A DNA stretch of 5,177 bases from Sulfurovum sp. (GTDB lineage: Bacteria > Campylobacterota > Campylobacteria > Campylobacterales > Sulfurovaceae), in assembly GCA_015490315.1 (NCBI GenBank), contig WFYB01000141.1, positions 1-5,177 on the forward strand. Reading direction: 5' to 3'. The position numbers were made by a program, and so were the translations under genes. Of the stretch, positions 1 through 5,177 are shown piece after piece (the stretch's first letter is position 1; every line of letters begins with the position of its first letter). The notes under the pieces were generated by a model that was not told where the DNA came from, searched no databases, and was given only the letters and a program-made list of their open reading frames with translations.

Positions 1-50
1 GAGGAGAGACCTTTGCCCTGTTTGACATCCCTGAAGCGCCGCTTTGCCAT
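1..50 (-). CDS. Start of a partial gene, possible type II/IV (pseudo)prepilin; cut by left edge
   Basis: An ATG at 50-48 on the minus strand follows the gspF stop codon directly (TAG then ATG with no gap). A good Shine-Dalgarno (AGGGG at 64-60) lies inside the gspF 3' end, 9 nt before the start. The 16 complete codons read MAKRRFRDVKQGKGLS, and codon 17 begins TC, so it is serine. A short, strongly basic leader ending in Lys-Gly followed by Leu-Ser fits the leader-peptidase site of (pseudo)prepilins (cleavage after Gly14), which is what one expects next to gspF. The diagnostic hydrophobic helix and Glu at mature position 5 lie off the window, and Ser at mature position 3 is not the commonest residue, so the family is an inference. 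That a gene starts here is well supported by the SD and the stop/start junction, which suggests translational coupling to gspF. Confidence 0.6.
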   Translation of the reverse strand, partial: MAKRRFRDVKQGKGLS

Positions 51-1265
51 CTATTTGAGCCCCTGCGACATGGTCATGATCGGCAGCATCATCGCTGCGA
101 TGATGATCCCTACAAACCCGCCGATAAGCAGCATCATCAGAGGGTTGAGGAGCGCAAGCAGTATCTTGATGCGCTCATCGTTCTCTTCTGCGTAGAGTCT
201 GGAGATATTGCCGAGGATCTCTGCGACTTCACTCGACTCCTCACCAAGAGCGAGCGACTGGGTGAAGTTGCGCTTGAGCTTGGCACCTTTGGTCATATAC
301 AGAGCGTTGGAGAGTTTGTTCCCTTCCTGTACTTTGATGGAGGCTTTGTCAAAGAGATCTTTGAGTGCTGCGTTGCTAAAGGTCGCTTTGGAGAGCTCGA
401 CCGCCGGCGCATAGGCGACCCCGGAGTCGAGCATCAGCGAGAGGATATAGCTAAATCGTCCAAGCTCATGGTTCTGGATGAGGTTGCCCGTGATGGGGAT
501 ACGCAGCAGCCAGCTGTCTATCGTGCGTCTAAAGGGCATCCATCTACTGTAGAGCAGCTTGAAGAGCAGTACAGTAGAGACCATGGTGACAAGGATAGCG
601 ATATAGTGTGCCTTGAGAAAGTCACTGAGAGCAAGTACGATCTGGGTGATCCTGGGCAGTGCCTGTCCGGTATCCTCGAAGATCTGTGTGATCTGCGGTA
701 CGACTACAGTCAGCAGAAAGCCGATGATCCCGATCGCTACGACAAAGATCGTCGCCGGGTAGATCATCGCCCCTTTGACCTGCTTTTTGACTTTGTTTTG
801 CGCCGAAAAAAACTCCGCCATATTGGTCAGTACTTCGACCATTTTGCCGCCCTCTCCGGCGACTTTGAGACTCTGCAGATAGAAGTCTGGCAGGGCATAG
901 ACCTTTTGGGATTTGAGTGCATGGTAGAGGGATTTGCCTTCATCGATCATCGTCTTGACGGAGTTGAGGAAAGAGACGAAGCGCTTCTCTCCTTCGTGTT
1001 GGTTCTCCATCAGTTTGATCGCAGTGAGGATCGCCATACCGGAGTTGAGATAGGCGGCAAGCTCTTTGGAGAACATCGCCAACAGTTCGCCGGGCATTTG
1101 ACGCTTGGAGAAGGCATCGAGTGAGAACTCCCGGGTCGGCTCGAGACGCTCGTAGTAGACCCCCTGCGAACGCAGCTTCTGCCCCGCCTCCTCGACAGTA
1201 GCAGCCGTGACAGTCCCTTTGGCACGCTTACCGCTCTTGTCAAAGCCTTTGTACTTAAAAAGCAT
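51..1265 (-). CDS. gspF: Type II secretion system inner-membrane platform protein F (GspF/PilC family)
   Basis: This 404-residue protein has the usual length and layout of the GspF/PilC/PulF family, the polytopic inner-membrane platform that links the cytoplasmic assembly ATPase (GspE/PilB) to pseudopilus assembly. An N-terminal cytoplasmic segment (about 1-60, beginning MLFKYKGFDKSGK) precedes two homologous T2SSF domains at about 64-187 and 267-390. Both carry the family's Leu-x-Ser-Gly-type turn (LNSG 73-76, LDSG 279-282) and a Gly-Glu motif (GEGG 137-140, GEES 341-344). Three membrane spans are visible at about 168-190 (after the conserved Tyr169-Pro170), 219-238 and 367-395 (with Asn374-Pro375). 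The ATG is preceded by GAGGAAA with an 8-nt spacer, and no better start exists. Whether it serves type II secretion or a type IV pilus cannot be settled from F alone. It heads a leftward operon whose next gene starts immediately after its stop. Intact, no frameshift. Confidence 0.93.
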   Translation of the reverse strand: MLFKYKGFDKSGKRAKGTVTAATVEEAGQKLRSQGVYYERLEPTREFSLDAFSKRQMPGELLAMFSKELAAYLNSGMAILTAIKLMENQHEGEKRFVSFLNSVKTMIDEGKSLYHALKSQKVYALPDFYLQSLKVAGEGGKMVEVLTNMAEFFSAQNKVKKQVKGAMIYPATIFVVAIGIIGFLLTVVVPQITQIFEDTGQALPRITQIVLALSDFLKAHYIAILVTMVSTVLLFKLLYSRWMPFRRTIDSWLLRIPITGNLIQNHELGRFSYILSLMLDSGVAYAPAVELSKATFSNAALKDLFDKASIKVQEGNKLSNALYMTKGAKLKRNFTQSLALGEESSEVAEILGNISRLYAEENDERIKILLALLNPLMMLLIGGFVGIIIAAMMLPIMTMSQGLK

Positions 1266-1273
1266 CTGCTCTC

Positions 1274-1280
1274 TTTCCTC
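1274..1280 (-). promoter_or_regulatory. Ribosome binding site of gspF
   Basis: Read on the minus strand, GAGGAAA ends 8 nt before the ATG at 1265. It is a near-consensus Shine-Dalgarno and fixes the chosen gspF start. Confidence 0.75.
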
Positions 1281-1293
1281 ATTTGTTAGTTAG

Positions 1294-1315
1294 ATTATAG
1301 ATTGCTGATATTATA
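1294..1315 (-). promoter_or_regulatory. Tandem -10 elements (two TATAAT) for the leftward gspF operon
   Basis: Two perfect TATAAT hexamers are present on the minus strand, at 1315-1310 and 1299-1294, 16 bp apart and 28 to 50 bp upstream of the gspF start. Neither has a TTGACA-like -35 at normal distance. Instead the upstream DNA is an A-rich run (AAAAGCTAAAAAAGC) directly before the distal box. Campylobacterota sigma-70 promoters typically lack a -35 and use upstream A/T tracts, so this fits. Expected transcription starts lie near 1303 and 1287. Inferred from motif only. Confidence 0.5.
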
Positions 1316-1372
1316 GCTTTTTTAGCTTTTAGGTAGTGTGAGGAGAGAAGATAAAGATAGATCCAGCAATCT

Positions 1373-1404
1373 TTAAGAAAAGATATAGAATAATTTTTTC
1401 TTAA
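1373..1404. repeat. 9-bp AT-rich inverted repeat in the divergent intergenic region
   Basis: TTAAGAAAA at 1373-1381 is the exact reverse complement of TTTTCTTAA at 1396-1404, with a 14-nt spacer. It lies between the two divergent genes, about 60 bp upstream of the gspF promoter candidates and about 120 bp upstream of the rightward gene. Because it sits in front of both genes, it is better read as a possible protein-binding dyad than a terminator. In DNA this AT-rich, such a dyad may also arise by chance. Confidence 0.35.
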
Positions 1405-1476
1405 GATACATGATAAAGCCAAGTTTGCCAAATCGGCAGATGCGGAAAGTCTTGAATTTTGTCTACAAATTGCAAG

Positions 1477-1519
1477 ATTGCCTTGTATTTGATACATTAC
1501 TATACATTATCAAGGCAAT
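1477..1519 (+). promoter_or_regulatory. Composite dyad / direct-repeat element overlapping the promoter and RBS of the acidic membrane protein gene
   Basis: ATTGCCTTG (1477-1485) and CAAGGCAAT (1511-1519) form a perfect 9-bp inverted repeat around a 25-nt AT-rich spacer. The spacer holds two copies of ATACATTA (1492-1499, 1502-1509) with a 10-bp period, and a second nested dyad TTGATA/TATCAA (1489-1494, 1508-1513). The right arm contains AAGG (1512-1515), the Shine-Dalgarno of the gene starting at 1522. A possible sigma-70 promoter, TTGCCT (1478-1483), 17-bp spacer, TATACA (1501-1506), lies inside, so the arms cover the -35 and the expected start point. Either an operator or, if transcription starts upstream, an RNA hairpin hiding the ribosome site would fit. 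Confidence 0.45.
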
Positions 1520-1521
1520 AT

Positions 1522-2079
1522 ATGAAATCCTATATCTATCCTCTTTTTATTATGCTGTTGGGGCTCTTGGCTGCCTATCTGTTTTATGCGATATGGCATT
1601 CAGAACCACTTAATCCTCCCAAAATTGTAGTAAAACAGCAAGAAAAAACACAAGAGGATCTCTCTGCCAAAGCCACCATACCCAAAGTACTTCCTGCCAA
1701 ACATGAGATCACTGTAGAGAGCGTAAAAGAAACTGAAAAACCAAGCGATGAAAAAATAGAGATAGAAGAAGCACCTGTTGCAAATCTTACTCCTGAACAG
1801 ATGCAAGCCAAAACAGAAGCACTCTATGAGAAGCTCACTCCCGAAGAACATGAAGAGACTATGCAGGCGGCAGCAGAGGCATTTGAGGAGCTTGATACTA
1901 TAGTAGAAGAGCAGGATGCCCAATTGGCTGAAGAGATGCAGTCAGTAGAAGCTTCAGAAGAACTTGGAGATGAAGTAGATGCACAAGAGCAAGATCAGGA
2001 GCAAATTTCAGACATGTATGTACCGGAAAATGATGAAGAGATCGACATGGAGAATGAAGATGGCAATAATCCTCAGTAG
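1522..2079 (+). CDS. Hypothetical membrane-anchored, highly acidic protein
   Basis: This 185-residue protein belongs to no family I recognise. Residues 5-25 form one hydrophobic span after a short N-terminus with Lys2, so by the positive-inside rule the rest is probably periplasmic. A Pro/Lys linker (about 29-75) leads to a Glu-rich tail. There are about 36 Glu and 11 Asp, no Arg and no Cys, and no Lys or Arg at all after residue 104. LTPE occurs twice (89-92, 105-108), and the stretch 89-150 looks helical and possibly coiled-coil. I chose the ATG at 1522 because AAGG (1512-1515) sits 6 nt before it and the membrane span follows at once. An in-frame TTG at 1459 would add 21 residues but lacks an SD. 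It lies 87 bp upstream of the large exported Rhs/Tc-like gene in the same direction, so a shared job (anchoring, chaperoning or cation binding) is possible but unproven. Confidence 0.75.
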   Translation: MKSYIYPLFIMLLGLLAAYLFYAIWHSEPLNPPKIVVKQQEKTQEDLSAKATIPKVLPAKHEITVESVKETEKPSDEKIEIEEAPVANLTPEQMQAKTEALYEKLTPEEHEETMQAAAEAFEELDTIVEEQDAQLAEEMQSVEASEELGDEVDAQEQDQEQISDMYVPENDEEIDMENEDGNNPQ

Positions 2080-2090
2080 ATCATGACACT

Positions 2091-2122
2091 CTTTGTCTGA
2101 ACATGGTTGTGTTTAGACAAAG
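2091..2122 (+). terminator. Strong intergenic hairpin without a U-tract (attenuator, processing site or atypical terminator)
   Basis: Starting 12 bases after the stop codon of the acidic protein gene, 2091-2104 pairs with 2109-2122 over 14 positions (12 Watson-Crick, two G-T) around a GGTT loop. The outer 8 bp (CTTTGTCT / AGACAAAG) are perfect. No T-run follows on either strand, so it is not a canonical intrinsic terminator. It could trim or stabilise mRNA ends, attenuate read-through into the large gene, or set the ratio of the two products. Confidence 0.5.
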
Positions 2123-2154
2123 GATGCCACTGTATCCGTATATCATAACTAAAA

Positions 2155-2160
2155 AGGGGA
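2155..2160 (+). promoter_or_regulatory. Ribosome binding site of the Rhs/Tc-like gene
   Basis: AGGGGA ends 6 nt before the ATG at 2167. The in-frame stop TAA at 2146-2148 excludes any more upstream start, so the signal-peptide-bearing start is secure. Confidence 0.75.
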
Positions 2161-2166
2161 AAAGAG

Positions 2167-5100
2167 ATGAACCGCTCGCTAACAAAACAACTCTATACGA
2201 GTATACTGTTTTTTGTGCTGTTTTTAACGACACAGCTCTCTGCGGCTATTGTGGGGACAACCAAAGGAGAGTTCTCTGTCAACAAGGGTACAGCGAACTA
2301 TTCGCTAAAGATTGATGTGCCGCCGGGTGTGGCGGGGATGGAGCCTAAGCTTTCACTGAATTACTCTTCCGGTGGAGGCAACGGCTATATGGGGATCGGC
2401 TGGAACATAGGAGGAGTGAGTATGATTACCAGATGCCCGCAGACCAAGGCAGTCGATGGCGCGAACCATGTACATGGTATCCACTATGATGAACGTGACC
2501 GCTACTGTCTTGACGGGCAGCGACTGATCGTCGTCAAGGGTGCCTACGGTGCGGACGGTAGCGAATATAGAACCGAGATAGATACCTACAGCAAGATCAC
2601 ACAAAAAGGGATATATGGCAATGGCGGCGCAAACTGGTTTGAGGTCAAGACCAAAAGCGGTCTGACCTACCGTTACGGGCTCTATGGCGGCACGAGCGGA
2701 GATGCGAGTGCCTATCTTGTCATCAACAAGCGTAAAGTCTTCTGGAAAGTGAGCGATATCACCGATACCTTTGGCAACAAGATCGTCTTTCACTACAAGA
2801 ACAACTACGCCACAGGTGAGAACTATCTGGACAAAGTCACCTACGCGGACAACACTGTCGACTATCTCTATGAAAGTAGACCCGACACGCATACAAGCTA
2901 CAGCGGCGGACATCTGCTGAGTATGACCAAGAGACTCAAAGAGGTCATCGTCAAGACCGGCTCCACAGAAGTCAGACGCTACAAGATCGCCTATACCAAT
3001 GAAAGCAGTGGCGCAAAAAGAAGTCTGATTAAAAGTATTACCGAGCATGTGTCTGAGGGGGATTTGAGGAAGCTTGAGATGACGTATCAGTCTGCTGTCG
3101 GAAAGCTTGAAGTAAGTTCTATAGCTCCTGCCACTATGACCAAAGATGCCCACTATATTGACCTCAATGGTGATGGATGTGTTGATGTCTACAATAATAA
3201 TAAATGGATAGCAGGAGATTGTAAAGGCGGATGGATCGGCGGATGGAGAACCATCGGAATCAATGTTAAAAATAGTGAAATAAAATTTGCTGACTTTGAT
3301 GGAGATGGTGATGTCGATTTTATTATAAAAGGTTCACCTAGTGATATAAAAATTGCATTGGAAGGACTTACCGGAAAAAAAATTAGATCTTATCAATTTT
3401 TCCCTCCGGGTTATAATAATGCTTCTATGCCAGCACTTTATGGTATAGAGTTTCAAGATGGGACAAGCACCATGATACGACCGGGAAGATTTGATATTTT
3501 GTATTTAAATAATGGTAATGGAGTATTTGGAAAATCATCTTTAAGCCTTATGCACAAGAATAAAATAGACGAAATAAAATTGGGGGATTTTAACCATGAT
3601 GGTAAAATAGATATATTGTCGGGTAATGAAATATTTCTGCAAACAGAAAATCATTTTTGGAAAACTACTACAGTATCGTTTGATGCAAAAAAATATCGTG
3701 ATATCATTCTTCAAGATATCAACGCGGACGGTTTAGTAGATATATACGAAGTAAATAGAGGTAATGATACTATCCATATAAATAACGGTAATATGACCTT
3801 TACAAAAAAATTCGTACCCATACATGCACAATGGAATGAGCTAAAATTTGCAGACTTAAATGGTGATGGGGCTATAGACATCTATCAAGTAGCTTCGGGA
3901 GCAGATAAGATATGGATCAATGATGGCAAAGGCAACTTTGTACACAAATATAGCCCCAATGTAAATGTATCTTCAAATGACTTGAGGCTTGTAGACCTCA
4001 ATGGCGACGGATATCCTGATCTCTATGATGTAGACAGTGGCAATGACAATGTGTGGCTCAATGACGGTCGAGGAAATTTCCCTGCAAAAACATATGAATT
4101 ACCTGTATTTCGTTCTTCGGGAAATATACATTTTGTAGATATAAATAGCGATGGTATCATAGATATGGTAGCCGCAGACGGTACAAACAAGATCTGGTTC
4201 AACCAAGCCAAAAAGCCCCTCCTCACCCGCATCACCAACCACACCGACCAGGATATCCGCATAAGCTACAAGCCGATGACAGATCCTGTGGTGCATTGGA
4301 GTTACAGTACACATGGGAAGCGCAATGCATATGCATGGAACAACATCGCCAATGACAACATCGAAGTGACAACATCGCGTCCGTTGGTCTACAGTGTCAA
4401 CAGCGCCAACGGGGTAGGGGGGTTCAACCAGATCCACTACAAATACTTTGGCTATATCATCAATAAAATTAGAGGATCACAGGGCTTTCATGCGATCTAT
4501 ACCTATGATGACACCTCCAAAATGCTCTCCGGGACATTCTATAAACAGATAGAAAAACCAAACGGTGAAGGATTCCAGTATACGGGGATGCCGTCCTTTA
4601 GTTTTAGCGGCAGGGAGTACACAGCAGCATGGGGCAAGTGGCTCTCCAAGACAAATATCATCTACAAAGATGCCTCTACACACACAGGCAGCAGAGCCAA
4701 GATCTATGAACCCTATACCGATACCAATGTACAAACCATTTACGATCCCGACACCAAAGCAGAGATCAAAAAGGTCTATCACAACAACTATCTCTACCGA
4801 GACGGTCTGGGTAATATCAGCAAAACAGTAGACAGAACTGAAGACAAGGTCAACGGCAAGAACTTCTACAAAACTACATACAACTATTATGACCCGGCAG
4901 ATACAAAGAACTGGTACATCGGCAGACTCAACCGCGCCAAAGTCGTCCATACCCAGACAGACGGCGGTACCGTCACTAGGACATCGACGTTCAAATATGA
5001 CAAAACCACAGGTGTCCTCATACAAGAAGTTGCCAATGCAGGTACACCTTTGGCACTCACAAAGAGCTATGCCTATGATGACAAGTGGGGCAACAAGGTC

Positions 5101-5177
5101 AAAGAGACCATCTCAGGTGCAGGGGTAGCTACTGCTACAACAACCTTCGGATACAGCAAGGATGGCAAATTCCAAAC
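2167..5177 (+). CDS. Exported SpvB/TcaC - FG-GAP/VCBS propeller - TcdB-middle - YD-repeat protein (Rhs/Tc-toxin-like), 3' end beyond window
   Basis: The frame is open for 1003 codons with no stop and leaves the window at the right edge. Residues 1-27 are a Sec signal peptide (basic start, hydrophobic 12-22, cleavage near Ser25-Ala-Ala27). Residues about 28-316 match the SpvB/TcaC N-terminal domain: GTTKGEFSVNKGTANYSLKI, then DVPPGVAGMEPKLSLNYSSG, GIGWNIGG (76-83) and RYCLDGQRL (112-120). Residues about 325-680 form an FG-GAP/VCBS beta-propeller with seven DxNxDGxxD-type calcium motifs. About 684-840 resembles the TcdB middle/N-terminal domain (PLLTRITNHTDQDIRISYKP; NQIHYKYFGY). Then YD/Rhs-type repeats begin (FKYDKTTGVL 942-951, SYAYDDKWGNKVKETI 967-982). 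In Tc toxins the SpvB-propeller part gates a YD-repeat cocoon holding a C-terminal toxin. Here that core-closing site and toxin would be off-window, so toxin identity and an immunity gene cannot be judged. It has four cysteines after the signal, in two close pairs. The neighbour upstream is an acidic membrane protein. Confidence 0.9.
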   Translation, partial: MNRSLTKQLYTSILFFVLFLTTQLSAAIVGTTKGEFSVNKGTANYSLKIDVPPGVAGMEPKLSLNYSSGGGNGYMGIGWNIGGVSMITRCPQTKAVDGANHVHGIHYDERDRYCLDGQRLIVVKGAYGADGSEYRTEIDTYSKITQKGIYGNGGANWFEVKTKSGLTYRYGLYGGTSGDASAYLVINKRKVFWKVSDITDTFGNKIVFHYKNNYATGENYLDKVTYADNTVDYLYESRPDTHTSYSGGHLLSMTKRLKEVIVKTGSTEVRRYKIAYTNESSGAKRSLIKSITEHVSEGDLRKLEMTYQSAVGKLEVSSIAPATMTKDAHYIDLNGDGCVDVYNNNKWIAGDCKGGWIGGWRTIGINVKNSEIKFADFDGDGDVDFIIKGSPSDIKIALEGLTGKKIRSYQFFPPGYNNASMPALYGIEFQDGTSTMIRPGRFDILYLNNGNGVFGKSSLSLMHKNKIDEIKLGDFNHDGKIDILSGNEIFLQTENHFWKTTTVSFDAKKYRDIILQDINADGLVDIYEVNRGNDTIHINNGNMTFTKKFVPIHAQWNELKFADLNGDGAIDIYQVASGADKIWINDGKGNFVHKYSPNVNVSSNDLRLVDLNGDGYPDLYDVDSGNDNVWLNDGRGNFPAKTYELPVFRSSGNIHFVDINSDGIIDMVAADGTNKIWFNQAKKPLLTRITNHTDQDIRISYKPMTDPVVHWSYSTHGKRNAYAWNNIANDNIEVTTSRPLVYSVNSANGVGGFNQIHYKYFGYIINKIRGSQGFHAIYTYDDTSKMLSGTFYKQIEKPNGEGFQYTGMPSFSFSGREYTAAWGKWLSKTNIIYKDASTHTGSRAKIYEPYTDTNVQTIYDPDTKAEIKKVYHNNYLYRDGLGNISKTVDRTEDKVNGKNFYKTTYNYYDPADTKNWYIGRLNRAKVVHTQTDGGTVTRTSTFKYDKTTGVLIQEVANAGTPLALTKSYAYDDKWGNKVKETISGAGVATATTTFGYSKDGKFQ
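3151..4203 (+). repeat. FG-GAP/VCBS repeat block (beta-propeller) within the Rhs/Tc-like gene
   Basis: Seven calcium-loop motifs of the form D-x-(N/D)-x-D-G-x-x-D begin at residues 332, 376, 474, 517, 563, 610 and 658. The spacings are 44, 98, 43, 46, 47 and 48. Most repeats continue with a blade ending such as KIWINDGKGNF (581-591) or NVWLNDGRGNF (628-638). The 98-residue gap holds one repeat whose loop is lost but whose end survives (FDILYLNNGNGVF, 442-454). In the Tc B-component such a propeller docks to the A-component channel; in this protein the partner is unknown. Confidence 0.85.

Noticed and set aside
468..1124. 218-codon plus-strand open frame antisense to gspF
   Set aside because: It lies wholly within gspF, has no ribosome site, and its Asp/Arg/Gln-rich translation looks like a frame shadow.
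1279..1497. 72-codon minus-strand frame in the divergent intergenic region
   Set aside because: No Shine-Dalgarno before its ATG, it overlaps the likely gspF promoter, and its composition reflects AT-rich non-coding DNA.
1459..1521. TTG start extending the acidic protein by 21 residues
   Set aside because: No SD at 1459. It would put a polar stretch before the membrane span and run through the promoter/dyad element; the ATG at 1522 has a well-placed AAGG.
2114..2144. Possible promoter for the large gene (TAGACA, 19-bp spacer, TATATC)
   Set aside because: The spacing is too long, the -10 is weak, and the -35 lies within the hairpin stem; not strong enough to annotate.
2103..2315. 70-codon plus-strand frame across the intergenic hairpin
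   Set aside because: It overlaps the signal-peptide region of the large gene in another frame and begins inside the hairpin loop without an SD.
2353..3153. 266-codon minus-strand open frame
   Set aside because: It is entirely antisense to the SpvB region of the large gene, which has clear domain motifs in its own frame; no SD or family resemblance.
3151..4203. Tandem DNA repeats or a CRISPR-like array suggested by recurring GATGG/GGTGATGG words
   Set aside because: The recurrence comes from codons for the protein motif N-G-D-G in a propeller; copies differ at the DNA level and lack spacer/repeat structure.
4477..5025. 182-codon minus-strand open frame rich in Ile/Val/Cys
   Set aside because: It is the complement of the TcdB-middle/YD coding region; the Cys/Val richness comes from reading ACA/TAC-type codons backwards.

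Overview
The window looks like a chromosomal piece of a Gram-negative bacterium, most likely a Campylobacterota (Sulfurovum/Sulfurimonas-like) species. This rests on the character of the GspF protein, the moderate GC of the coding regions next to very AT-rich intergenic DNA, and promoter candidates with good -10 boxes but no convincing -35. The lineage is an inference from style, not a proven assignment.

Left part (1-1265, minus strand): a complete type II secretion / type IV pilus inner-membrane platform gene (gspF). The next gene begins on the very next base after its stop codon and is cut by the left edge after 16 codons. Its first residues fit a (pseudo)prepilin leader. gspF therefore heads a leftward secretion operon.

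Middle (1266-1521): a divergent AT-rich intergenic region. It holds two TATAAT boxes for the leftward operon and, before the rightward gene, a perfect 9-bp inverted repeat enclosing two 8-bp direct repeats spaced one helical turn apart. Then 1522-2079 (+) encodes a 185-aa single-span membrane protein with a very acidic tail, of a family I do not recognise.

Right part (2080-5177, plus strand): after a strong 14-bp intergenic hairpin, one open frame runs from 2167 through the right edge (1003 codons, no stop). It encodes a Sec-exported SpvB/TcaC - FG-GAP/VCBS beta-propeller - TcdB-middle - YD-repeat protein, the architecture of the TcB/TcC cocoon and Rhs polymorphic toxins. Its C-terminal half, where the core-closing motif and any toxin tip would lie, is outside the window. 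The propeller-coding DNA is much more AT-rich than its flanks within the same gene, suggesting a mosaic origin.

A working picture, inferred only: the acidic membrane protein and the large exported Rhs/Tc-like protein form one unit, transcribed away from a type II secretion operon that could conceivably carry the exported protein across the outer membrane.
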